From: Sepioteuthis lessoniana
Taxonomy: Eukaryota > Mollusca > Cephalopoda > Myopsida > Loliginidae
Reading direction: 5' to 3'
Assembly: GCA_963585895.1 (NCBI GenBank)
Contig: OY757939.1
Span: forward strand, 38,245,518-38,309,517
Length of the DNA: 64,000 nt
Shown here piece after piece: positions 1 through 8,588 of the stretch. The notes under the pieces are model-generated. The model was not told the DNA's origin and did not search any database. It saw nothing but the letters and a program-made list of their open reading frames with translations. The position numbers and the translations under genes are program-made. Position 1 is the stretch's first letter, and each line of letters begins with the position of its first letter.

Positions 1-56
1 TTAACAAAATCCATTAATCAAATGAACAGCAATTTATTTTTAAGCAGGCTCGATGC

Positions 57-69
57 TTTTTCTTTTTCT

Positions 70-100
<31 letters not shown>

Positions 101-101
101 C
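57..101. repeat. T-rich low-complexity tract
   Basis: Nearly pure T with a few C interruptions. It could be the A-tail of a minus-strand retroposon, but I see no element body next to it. The flanking 102-398 shows nothing I recognise. Confidence 0.8.
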
Positions 102-398
102 AGAAGAAATACATTAATATTAACTCTTGTGTTCAAAATACAAAAAGAAATATCTGAAGGATTTCTCATTGGAATGAAATTAATAGGAAATGAATTGGCC
201 AATCCGTTGACAAGTAATTGTGATCAGTATTGATGTTTAACAAAAATAGAAAACTACGTTCGTAGCGTAACAGTTATCGTCTGAGAAAATGGCCCTCAGG
301 AGCCAAGTTTGAATAACGGACTTGATCCTAATGCCTTCATTCGATGTGAGTCAAGCTAGCCCCGCTCGTGCATTCATGTGTAGAGTTTCTCATTGCAA

Positions 399-510
399 TT
401 TGGTTTCTGTTGTTTAAAGGTATATCAACGTTCGTGGGTTATTTAATGCTAAAGCTATCCTTCTAGAAGAACATTGGTGGTATAATTTTATCCACAGTTG
501 GAGGAAGAAA
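399..510 (-). mobile_element. SINE-B 3' fragment
   Basis: Reading the minus strand, this is the 3' half of SINE-B: the phrase equivalent to 'cccatagctggaggat', then the tail hairpin region and the terminal 'aaacagaaaccaaa'. The tRNA-like head is missing, so the copy is broken. Identified by alignment by eye to the full copies at 739-948 and 22929-23166. Confidence 0.6.
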
Positions 511-542
511 AATTGCAGGCACAGCTTTCCCATGATATGATA

Positions 543-735
543 GTTTGGTTTCTTTGTTCAATGGCATATCAACCTTCGTAGGTTATTTGATGCCAAACCA
601 TTCTTCAAGAAGAACAGCAGTGGTACTATTTAACCCATAGCTAGGGGGATATGGTGGTTTGTACCTTTCCAAAGGTTATTTGCCTAAAAGTGAATCATAT
701 TATTATGTTACAGCACGTTAGTCACTGATCCAAAG
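543..735 (-). mobile_element. SINE-B copy, degraded head
   Basis: Minus-strand SINE-B. The tail (hairpin arms AACCT/AGGTT on the plus strand, then ATGCC) is well kept, but the tRNA-like head near 715-735 is degraded. It lies head to head with the plus-strand copy that starts at 740, so the two make a divergent inverted pair. Confidence 0.7.
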
Positions 736-739
736 AGAT

Positions 740-948
740 GGGTGTCCTCGTGGTGTAATGGTTAAAACGCTGGACAGCCGAACTGTAGTAAGCGAGTTCG
801 AACTCCAGACACTCTATTACGTTCAATTTCGGACAAATACCCTTGGGAATGGCATGAAACCCCTTATCCTCCCAGATATGAGTTACTGTTCTTCTAGATG
901 GATAGAGTTAACATTAGATAACCCAAGAATGTTGATATCCCATTAAAG
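740..948 (+). mobile_element. SINE-B, tRNA-headed, near full length
   Basis: This copy starts with a tRNA-like head. The A box is TGGTGTAATGG (about 751-761) and the B box is GTTCGAACTCC (796-806), the usual internal RNA polymerase III promoter of tRNA-derived SINEs. The body follows (GGGAATGGCATGAAACCCC). The 3' tail contains the motif ending AACCCAAGAATGTTGATATCCC, a decayed form of the shared hairpin. A short open frame across it is not a gene. Confidence 0.85.
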
Positions 949-984
949 GTGGTTCGGAGCCGCATTCATTTAACCAGTATAAAT

Positions 985-1083
985 ACAGAGTTTTCATTCT
1001 TCTGGGCCGGTTGTCATACCAAGGTAAAAGAGCCTAGTCTACCCTACTATTCACCCATATCTGGAGGAAGAGTAGTTGAACGA
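985..1083 (-). mobile_element. SINE-D fragment, old
   Basis: The plus strand resembles the reverse complement of the central D body (CAGAGTTTTC, then CTACTATTCACCCATA, then GAGGAAGAGTAG). It is strongly diverged and has no head. A younger plus-strand D is inserted at its edge (1094-1347). Confidence 0.5.
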
Positions 1084-1093
1084 ATATCTGTCC

Positions 1094-1347
1094 TAACGGA
1101 GGTGCCCGTGGTGTAATGGTTATGTGGAGGTACCCGTGGTGTAATAGTTATCGTCGTAGGAAATGGACACGGCGACTCGAGTTCAAAACCTGGACAAGAC
1201 TGACTGCATTTCATCATAGCACTAATACCCTTGGGAAAGGTATGAATCCAATTATTCTCCCTCCAGCTATGGGTAAAATTGTAGGGCAGACTGGGTTCTT
1301 CAGCCTTGGTGAGGCAACTAGTCTGAGCGGAGGGGTTGGTAAATATG
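1094..1347 (+). mobile_element. SINE-D with TSD, head repeated, body deleted
   Basis: It is flanked by a 12-bp duplication GAATATCTGTCC (1082-1093 and 1348-1359). The first part of the tRNA-like head (GGAGGTGCCCGTGGTGTAATGGTTAT) occurs twice in a row. A stretch of roughly 75 bp between 'GGCAACTAGTCT' and 'GAGCGGAGGGG' is missing compared with full copies at 60282-60563. The terminal GGTAAATATG is intact. Confidence 0.85.
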
Positions 1348-1439
1348 GAATATCTGTCCCAAAGGTATTAGCGTGATGTTAAATACAACCAGCTTTGTTC
1401 AGTATTCGAACTTGGTTTGCGCTATTGAATTTATTTTCA

Positions 1440-1513
1440 GAATAATACTCTAAGGAAACGTATGAACCCCTTATCCTTCAAGCAATGGGTTAAATAGTAT
1501 CACTTCTACAAGG
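1440..1513 (+). mobile_element. SINE-B internal fragment
   Basis: Body segment from 'AATACTCTAAGGAAACGTATGAACCCC' equivalent through 'GGGTTAAATAGTATCAC'. It has neither head nor tail and directly precedes a better B copy. Confidence 0.55.
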
Positions 1514-1519
1514 ATATAT

Positions 1520-1756
1520 GGTGTCCCCTTGATGTAAGTGGTTAAAGCATTTGACTGCGGAATCGTAGTAAGCAGGTTCGAACTCCAGTCGCGCTATTAC
1601 TTTCACTTTCAGGCAAATACCCTTGGGAAAGGTATGAGTTCTCTTATCCTTCCATCTAATGTTTAAATAGTATCACTACTTTTCTTCTAGAAAGATGGCT
1701 TCGGCATTAGATAATCCAAGAAGGTTGATATGTCATTAAACAACAGAAACCAAACC
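1520..1756 (+). mobile_element. SINE-B, full length
   Basis: Head GGTGTCCCCTTGATGTAAGTGG has an altered A box. The B box is good (AGGTTCGAACTCC, about 1574-1586). The body and hairpin tail are present (GGCATTAGATAATCC then AAGGTTGATATGTC), and the end is AACAGAAACCAAACC, as in other B copies. Confidence 0.8.
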
Positions 1757-1829
1757 ATTCTATAAGGATGGCTTTAGCATTAAATAACCCACCAAGATTT
1801 ATGCGCCATTAGATAAATAAACCAAACCG
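1757..1829 (+). repeat. Extra SINE-B tail unit
   Basis: A second tail-only unit (GGCTTTAGCATTAAATAACC, then GCGCCATTAGATAAATAAACC) directly follows the full B copy. It shows that the tail region can duplicate on its own. Confidence 0.6.
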
Positions 1830-1869
1830 ACAGGGCAAATTTTAAACCATTTAGTAAATAAAAAACACA

Positions 1870-1965
1870 GTACAGGTCAAAGTGGACCTGTGAGTAATGT
1901 TAATGAAGGGGCTCTCGACATTTCCCTGATCTTCAGAACTTTTGTCTCACTACCAGATACAAGTT
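1870..1965 (-). repeat. Family A fragment
   Basis: The plus strand carries AGGTCAAAGTGGACCTG and then AGTAATG...AATGAAGGGG, the reverse complement of the A body (compare 33100-33150). It is short and diverged. The rest of 1830-2094 shows nothing else I can name. Confidence 0.45.
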
Positions 1966-2094
1966 AATTTCACACCAGGATAGATCTGTTTAAAGGCTCT
2001 GATTGAATTTATATTGAATTTTAAACAAAAATGACGATCTATGACTTTTCGAAACAGCCCAGAAGCAAAGCACCAGCATTGCACAACCTGCTAT

Positions 2095-2230
2095 GTATAT
2101 TTTAGTTATTTTTACTTAATACGAGAGTGAGTCAAAAGTTGCACTATTCTTCCAGTTTCGGTTGTGAACTTTGAGATGTCAAACTCGCCTGATACTCTCC
2201 CCGTGCTACTCACTCTATTCACCGCTACGG
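2095..2230 (-). pseudogene. Mariner transposase fragment (second HTH region)
   Basis: On the minus strand one frame reads SSTGRVSGEFDISK, matching the SSTRRVSGELGIS stretch of mariner-type transposases near the second helix-turn-helix. It belongs with the pieces at 3020-3115 and 3712-3990. Family A elements occupy the gaps between the three. No catalytic residues remain, so it is a relic. Confidence 0.65.
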
Positions 2231-3019
2231 CTTGACAGCCCATTCGGCTGGGGCTATGGCATACATCGACTGCAAAGGGTTAAGATTCCACCACCATCAA
2301 TGAGTGCCCTGGATATGACAGTAAGCCATCTGTGCCTAGTTGACTGGGGCTGTAGAATACACCCACTGCATCTCTACAGAGAGGTAAGACCCCCTCAAGG
2401 AGTGTCCTGTTTATAACGCTAATCAATCTGGTGGTGAAGCTTCAGTAATGCTGGGGCTTTGGGGAATGCAGAGTACCCCTTCATTGACACTGCTCCCAGG
2501 TCCATTCTGGCCTGAAGTGGTAGCACCTGATAAGGTCCTTACTATGTGTCAAATAGGGCTGTTTGACATTAAAACTGAATGCAAACAAATGACTTACGTT
2601 AATTTAAATTGTTTTAAATAGAACTGTTTGACCATTTAACTTTGTGTAAACAAATGACTGATGTTTACTTGAATTGTTAGTGATACATAACAATACTTGG
2701 AACCATTTAACTTTGTTGACTTATGCTAAAATTTAGAGTTAGAAATAGAACTGTTTGATCATTTAACTTTGTGTAAAGAAATTACTGAGGGTTAATTGAA
2801 TTGTTAGTGATACATAACAATACTTGGAATCATTTAACTTTGTTGACTTATGTTGAATTAAAATGTTAGAAATAGAACTGTTTGATCATTTAATGGTGTA
2901 TCAACAAAATGTGTTTACAAATCATAAATTTGATACAAATACATAAAAATAGAATATACAATTGAATAACCAACAATGGTTAATATGCTATAAAACCCAA
3001 CCTAAACGTAAATCTATGG
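2231..3019 (+). mobile_element. Family A, two head-joined copies inside mariner
   Basis: A partial A head (2237-2330, CATTCGGCTGGGGCTATGG) is followed at about 2331 by a fuller A copy: GACTGGGGCTGTAGAATACA, then CCTGATAAGGTCC, then imperfect roughly 55-bp AT-rich subrepeats (ATAGAACTGTTTGA phrases), ending AAAACCCAACC. Flanks CTACGGCTTGAC and CTATGGCTAAATG may be a decayed TSD. The insert separates two mariner pieces. Confidence 0.7.
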
Positions 3020-3115
3020 CTAAATGCACAACCTCGGAATCCACGGTTTTGGTCCAATCCAATCTGTCTGATCTTCGATGTTCTTGAAACCTAAACCAAA
3101 TATCTTCACCTATTG
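3020..3115 (-). pseudogene. Mariner transposase fragment (linker)
   Basis: The minus strand reads like the mariner linker between the two DNA-binding motifs (a GPKPW/VDSE-like stretch). It aligns by eye to 23530-23620. Both sides are bounded by family A elements. Confidence 0.5.
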
Positions 3116-3711
3116 GTTATTGTACATTGGCCAGTCGGCTGGGGCTGTAGAATACACCGACTGCTTCTCTGCAGAGGAGTAAGACCACCCCAACGCGTGT
3201 CCTGGATATGACACTAAACAATCTGATGGTGAGGTTCCAGCAATGCTGGAGCTTTGGGGAATGCGGAGTACCCCTTCATTGTCATCGCTCCCAAGTTCAC
3301 TCTGGCCCGGAGTAGTAGCACCTGATAGGGTCCTATCTATGGGTTAAATAGAACTAACAGCATACTTATGCTAAAGTGAATTGAGTAAACTGAATAGCTT
3401 GAAATAGAAACGTTTTTGACAATTAAATCGTACTTATATTTAAACTGTGTGCTTATGCTTAACTGAATTATTTCAAATAGAACTGTTTTTCGACATTAAA
3501 ACTGTATTTACACTTAACGGAATTGTTACATATAACTGCTTGAATAGTTTGAAATGGAAATGTTTTTGACAAACTGTGAACTTATGCTAAACTTAACTGT
3601 TTTCAATAGAACAGATTATTTACATAAAAATGGATTTGGCGTTAAATAACCTACAAAGGTTGATATGCCATAAAACCAAAAAAACCAAACCAACCAACCA
3701 GTTATTGTACA
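3116..3711 (+). mobile_element. Family A, full length with 11-bp TSD
   Basis: A perfect direct repeat GTTATTGTACA (3116-3126, 3701-3711) flanks the 574-bp body 3127-3700, which fixes the ends of family A. It starts TTGGCCAGTCGGCTGGGGC. The middle contains CTTTGGGGAATGCGGAGTACC and then AT-rich roughly 55-bp subrepeats. The 3' tail carries GGCGTTAAATAACC, AAGGTTGATATGCC and a terminal CCAACCAACCA. I see no convincing pol III boxes, so calling it a SINE is inference. TSD and tail show retroposition. Confidence 0.85.
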
Positions 3712-3990
3712 GTGATGAACATTTCGCTCAACGAAAGTTTTGGGTTGCGTCGGTGATGTTATCGTCCAGTTCGAACTCGTGAATCTATAGCTGCCAAATT
3801 TGACTACATTGTACGATTGTCGGTTCAGATTTCAAATCACGCATGGATTGTACTAATGCACAACGTATCAACGCACCTAATACCACGAGACTACTAACTA
3901 TAGCAGATACCAATCCACGACATGAACTGCTTTGGTCACTTGACATATGCGCCATAAACAAGCACGTACATATATTTCAAAACTTTCTAC
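3712..3990 (-). pseudogene. Mariner transposase 5' end
   Basis: The minus strand encodes HEFELDDNITDATQNF, corresponding to the first helix-turn-helix of mariner transposases (typically YEFxLGxNAxEaxxNI). Upstream on that strand (3800-3990) matches the 5' region of the copy at 23790-23990. Frames are interrupted. Confidence 0.65.
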
Positions 3991-4674
3991 TTATCCTAGT
4001 TAATTAAACGAACTCTTATGTTGTATTGGGAAATTGGAATGGATATTTACTGATCTTGTCAACTATTCATTTGCGCTGACAATAGTTTAACGGTTGTACT
4101 TGTTACCTTAATACTGATTGTCCCTAATATCACAGGATAACAAGCCGCTAGTCGACTGCCTGACCATGAAGATCCGTCTACTGCAAATACATTGTAATAA
4201 AAGACAATATGGTTCGTTAGGCGTCAAATATTATTTCTTTTTACAATGTCAAATGTATATCATCATATTGGCCATTTTTTGCAACGTTTGTCAACGAAAA
4301 AAATTACGTATATTCTTTACGATAAACCCGTTATTTACTTAGTCGTTATTATTACTACAATTTTTGCTCTGTTTTATTTTATTCTTTTTTTTTTCTGAAA
4401 GGACAAAAGGATAATTTTGTAAAAGATTTTCAGACATGAAAATTACCGACATTCTTACGAAGAGTGTTTATGGTAAACGCATTTCTATTTATCGTTCATT
4501 TAACAATCTCGCAATACTAGTTTGAGCCTCTACGTTTTATCCTTGTCTCAAGTTAAGCAACAAAGATAGAGAGACACGCAAAAGAAGCGAGTTACCTAGC
4601 TAAGATATCCATTTGTTTAACCAGTACGGAAACTGTAGGTGTTTAACAAGGCACTTTCAAGGGAAGCCCAGTTG
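3991..4674. other. Region without recognised feature
   Basis: AT-rich sequence. The 74-codon open frame at 4118-4342 has no recognisable domain and no supporting context. No repeat family was recognised. Confidence 0.5.
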
Positions 4675-4924
4675 GTTGGGGCAGTAGAATACACTGACTG
4701 CAACTCTGCTGAAGGGTAAGTCGCCACACCAACGAGTGTCCTGGATATGACAAGAAACAATCTGATGCAGAGAATGGAGATTTGGGGAATAGGAGTACCC
4801 CTTTATTGCCATTACTCCCAAGTTTACTCTGACCCGGAGTGGTTGCACTTGATCGTATCCTATCAATGGGCCAAATAGAACAAACCGTGAGCCAACAAAT
4901 TTTTAACTACAAATTTGTTTACAA
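4675..4924 (+). mobile_element. Family A head and middle
   Basis: GCCCAGTTGGTTGGGGCAGTAGAATACA opens the A head. GGAGTACCCC and the 'CCTATCAATGGGCCAAATAGAAC' equivalent follow. The copy then runs into an 89-bp tail array (4925-5580), so this A has an amplified 3' tail. Confidence 0.75.
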
Positions 4925-5198
4925 ATGATATATATTTTTGATATATATGTATGAAGAGGATCTGGAATTAAATAACCTACAATGGCTGATATGTCATAAA
5001 ACCCGACCAAACAAAATTCTATATATTTAATATATATATGTATAAAGACGATTTGGCATTAAATAACCTACAATGGTTGATATACCATGAAACCCAACCA
5101 AACCAAATCAAATATATTTAATATATATGTATAAAGAGGATTTGGCATTAAATAACCTAGAATGGTTGATATGCATAAAACCAAACCAAACCAGATTC

Positions 5199-5271
<73 letters not shown>

Positions 5272-5580
5272 AAAGAGGATTTGGCATTAAATAACCTAAA
5301 ATGGTTTATATGCCATAAAACCCAACCAAACCAAATCATATATATTTAATATATATGTATAAAAAGGATTTAGCATTAGATAACCTACAATGGCTGATAT
5401 GTCATAAAACCCAAATAAAACAAATTCTATATATTCAATATATACGTATTAGGAGGATTTGTCATAAAACCTAACCAAACCAGATTCTATATATTATATA
5501 TGTATAAAGAGCATTTGGCATTAAAAAACTTACTATGGTTGATACACCCTAAAACCTAATCAAACCAAACCAAATTTGTA
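4925..5580 (+). repeat. 89-bp tail satellite, array 1 (old)
   Basis: Units carry ATATATTTAATATATATGTA, then AGAGGATTTGGCATTAAATAACC, then TACAATGGTTGATATGCC, then AAAACCCAACCAAACC. Matching points fall at 5051 and 5140, and at 5279 and 5368, each 89 bp apart. One unit is expanded by a TG microsatellite and one carries a deletion (about 5455). The unit is the 3' tail of families A and B. Confidence 0.85.
5201..5269. repeat. (TG)n microsatellite
   Basis: About 34 TG dinucleotides with a few GC interruptions, inside one 89-bp unit. The TG run replaces the usual ATATATGTA spacer of that unit. Confidence 0.95.
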
Positions 5581-5604
5581 AGTAGTATATGTGACTTTAT
5601 AAGG

Positions 5605-5705
5605 CTATGGATGATTGATTGATGGATTGATTTTGACGGCATATCAACCTATCTTGGATTACTTTATGCCTGGATGTTACGGAATAGGGTACATTTTACG
5701 TCAAT
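5605..5705 (+). repeat. Dispersed repeat with TTGA-rich start
   Basis: (GATTGATT)-type bases are followed by GACGGCATATCAACC, then ACTTTATGCC and ACATTTTAC. A related block occurs at 32490-32580. It looks like a further relative of the tail hairpin (GGCAT...ATGCC) but is too short to classify. Confidence 0.4.
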
Positions 5706-5773
5706 ATTTACATTCTTTGTCGTCGTTTTGCACACCGTTGAATGATATCAAGTTTCCCTAAATAATACCGAGA

Positions 5774-6008
5774 CAGCCCCAATGATGTAGAGGCTAACGT
5801 GTTTGACTGCAACATCACAGAAAGCTAGTTCGAACTCCAGTCTCCCTATTACGTTCACTTTCGGACTAATACTCTTGGGAAAGGCATGAACTCCCTTATC
5901 CTTCCTATCTACGGGTTAAATAGTATCACAGCTGTTATTCTACCAGGAAGGATTTGGAATTAAATAACTCATGAAGGTTGAAATGCCATTAAATAAAGAA
6001 ACCAAATC
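5774..6008 (+). mobile_element. SINE-B, near full length
   Basis: Head GCCCCAATGATGTAGAGGC, then B box TAGTTCGAACTCCAG (about 5826-5840), body GGGAAAGGCATGAACTCCC, and tail GGAATTAAATAACTC then GAAGGTTGAAATGCC, ending AAAGAAACCAAATC. Confidence 0.8.
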
Positions 6009-6084
6009 AGACCTATATAATACGAACATTTGTAAGATTTCGAGTATTCCTATCTAATACAAATAATTTATTAACAATTATATG

Positions 6085-6256
6085 CAAGGTGGTCAGCGTA
6101 AAGAAGCGGTCAACGTGCTGAACTGCGACATCCTAGTAAGAAAGTTTGAGTTCCAGTCGTGCTTCACTTTTGGACTAATGCCCTTGAAAAAGATATGAAG
6201 CCCTATACCAAATCCTAGCTATGGATTAAATAATACTACTACTGTACTTCTACATG
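6085..6256 (+). mobile_element. SINE-B, 3' truncated
   Basis: Head with GGTCAACGTGCTGAACTGCGACATC and a weakened B box (GTTTGAGTTCCAG). The body extends to GGATTAAATAATACTACTACTG and stops before the tail hairpin. Confidence 0.6.
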
Positions 6257-6339
6257 GGGGGGGTATTTTGATGAGTCAAATGTTCAAGAAGTTTTTTAAT
6301 TTTTTTTTTTTGTTTTTTAATTTGAATTTAATGTGGCTC

Positions 6340-6870
6340 ACATTAAGGAAAAGAAAGCAGAGCAGGTGCCAAGTCAGTAGTCGTAACAGCAGGCTGACAT
6401 AAGAAAGAAAGAAAGAAAGAAAGAAAGAAATCATGTGATATGTAGCTTGCCGCATCGAAAGAGAAAAGAAAGAAAGCAGACCAGTTGTCAAGTCAGCAGT
6501 CATAACAACAGGCTGACTTTCGGGTGGTGTAATGGTTAGCATGTTAGACTAGAAAACCTACACGAGTGAGTTGGATTCTCATTGGGTGCCCCATTCATGC
6601 GGCCTTGTGCTACATCTAAGCAAAAAAAAGCTTAGTAAATTACAACAACAGGCTGACTTGAGAACTAAGAAAGAAAGAAAGAATGGAAGGTGAGATCGTT
6701 GACGTTTTTTGTTGTAATCTTTAAAGAAAGAAAAAAATGAAAGTGAAAATGGAAGAAAGAAAGAAAAAGAACGAATCATACTATTTGTAGAAAAGAACGA
6801 ATCATATTATTTGTAGCTTGCCACATCGAAAGAGAAAGGAAAAGAAACGAGATAAGTTATCTGGAAAGTA
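6340..6870. repeat. GAAA-rich duplicated block
   Basis: Runs of (GAAA)n alternate with a repeated segment (AGTCAG, then AACAACAGGCTGAC, then TGTAGCTTGCC, CATCGAAAGAGAAA) that recurs about three times with drift. A SINE-J copy sits within it. The polyphenylalanine/serine open frames here are products of the repeat. Confidence 0.75.
6521..6655 (+). mobile_element. SINE-J, tRNA-headed
   Basis: Starts CGGGTGGTGTAATGGTTAGC, a good A box. The B-box region is altered (GAGTTGGATTCTC against GAGTTCGAGTCTC in the copy at 36985-37118). The body GGTGCCCCATTCATGCGGCC, then TTGTGCTACATC and AGCAAAAAAAAGC, matches that second copy. Confidence 0.75.
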
Positions 6871-7110
6871 GGCTGACGTCATACCGGAACGGTTTCTTCA
6901 GATTTTATGTTCGTCTGCTTGGCTATGTATCTTTTGAAGCTACATTGACCGCAACAAAGATCATTTTGAAGATTATACAAAATTCAACCGTCATTATTAT
7001 ATTCTTGTAAAAAAATAAAATCATTGTGGTGCTAAACTTGTTCATTAAAAAATAACCCTTTCAGAAAAAGAAATATAAATTTTTTAGGGTGGCCAAATGC
7101 TTTTGACGGG

Positions 7111-7113
7111 TAG

Positions 7114-7148
<35 letters not shown>
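7111..7148. repeat. (TA)n(TG)n microsatellite
   Basis: TA dinucleotides pass into TG dinucleotides at the 5' edge of an old SINE-D copy. Confidence 0.9.
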
Positions 7149-7149
<1 letters not shown>

Positions 7150-7385
7150 GCCATCAAGATATTACGCTTATCGTTGTGGGTTATGGACACATCTACCCGA
7201 GTTCAATTTCCGAAAGAGACTGTATTTCCTATTGCTTTAATACCCTTGGTAAAGATATATGAATCCAACCGTTTTCCTCCAACTAGGGGTAAGTAGTTGG
7301 GCAGGCTGAGCACTTTAACCTTGTATGGCTATTGGTTTAGGAGAAGGATAATTCTGAATTCAAAACAGTTGTATATCTGGAAAGG
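7149..7385 (+). mobile_element. SINE-D, old copy
   Basis: Diverged D: TTACGCTTATCGTTGTGGGTTATGGACAC (head), GAGTTCAATTTCC (decayed B box), CCCTTGGTAAAGATAT, CTAGGGGTAAGTAGTTGGGC, TTTAGGAGAAGGATAA. The 94-codon open frame over its 3' part is not supported as a gene. Confidence 0.65.
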
Positions 7386-7594
7386 GATGCGATCAGTCAG
7401 GATATTCCTGCTAAAGGCACGTTACCCACCCCCGAGACCAAACAATGTTACGAGATCAGTGTGTATGTGTGGAGGTGATACTGTAACTCAACAAAAACGG
7501 CACAGACTTTTGCAACTGAAAGATTATTTTGTGGAGTCTGTGATGGCGCCAAACATGCTTTTCATAGATGCAAATGTTTGATATAATAAAGATA

Positions 7595-7680
7595 ACATTG
7601 GAAAACTCATAAGAATCCATCACTCGTTCCTAGACAGAAGCCCTGATATCATCACTGACCGCTGCCGAAACTGGAAATCA
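7595..7680 (+). repeat. Single unit related to the 73-bp array
   Basis: AGAATCCATCACTCGTTCCTAGACAGAAGC followed by GATATCATCA resembles the 73-bp unit repeated at 56130-56540. Here only about one copy is present. Confidence 0.45.
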
Positions 7681-7768
7681 ACAAATTTCCGATTTGTAAT
7701 AAAACCTCTTAGCTAAAATTAGAATTATAAGGATATTTGAAAAAAAGTATCATTTCACCGACATTACC

Positions 7769-8015
7769 GGCTCATTGGCCTAGTGGGTAGAGTATTCGCC
7801 AATGGTCCGGGAGGCTTGGTTTCAATCCCAGGTCGAGTTAAATCAAAGACTTTAAAAATGGTACTTGATACCTTTTTGCTTAATACTTAGCAATATAAGG
7901 TACGTATCAAGGGTAAAGTGGAGCAATCCAGGGAAATCCCCTACACCTCGGTGTAGTAACTATTGGAAAGGGGGCCTTCTGGTCGCCCTCGACTACGGTC
8001 GCTAACTTTACTTTT
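7769..8015 (+). mobile_element. SINE-C, full length
   Basis: tRNA-like head CATTGGCCTAGTGGGTAGAG with B box GGTTTCAATCCCAGG. The body is AATATAAGGTACGTATCAAGGGTAAAGTGGAGCAATCC. The 3' end CGACTACGGTCGCTAACTTTACTTT has a short self-complementary CGAC/GTCG. This copy helps define the family's orientation and ends. Confidence 0.85.
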
Positions 8016-8019
8016 ATAA

Positions 8020-8585
8020 TTACAATTACAATTAATTCTTTGCGTGCAGTGTGGCCTAACACTCGGCGTTGAGGTGGCTTTGTCGCTTCGCGACAGGCTC
8101 ACTATGCTCACAATCTTGGCTGCTGGCAACTTCATTGTAGAGTATTTGAAATATCATCTTATAATAACCTCATTGACATTTTCTTTTCACAAGATGTAGA
8201 AAGTTATCCTCAGTATTATCTTTAACCTAAAAAAAAATAATGTTTTTCCAATATTTTCCATTTTCAATCTACATAAACCACAGCTTTATAAACAAAATTG
8301 CTTATAGCTTTTGATCTTCCTTTAATCTTGGCTCTTTTAAGAACGTTGATTTGATTATTCTCTTGATTTACCCGGGTTTAAATTACCATGGCTGCTTCGT
8401 TGGGTTTGCGTCAACCACATTATTCCTGTAATCAATAATTCATGTTTTTACCTTAGAGCGCTTAGATTTTCCATCTAGCATATTACTCTCTGTCAAATAT
8501 ATATTATTCCATTATTAGAGATTCACATCATAAGTTACATAATGCATATGGTTATAACACTTTCCTTTTATTATTAGTTTAGTTT
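8020..8585. other. Region without recognised feature
   Basis: Apparently unique AT-rich sequence between a SINE-C copy and the 87-bp minisatellite. I saw no repeat family or coding signal. Confidence 0.5.
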
Positions 8586-8588
8586 TTA

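Noticed and set aside
740..806. Possible genuine tRNA genes at the many A box/B box heads
   Set aside because: Heads do not close an acceptor stem and continue into a common SINE body and tail. TSDs mark them as retroposons.
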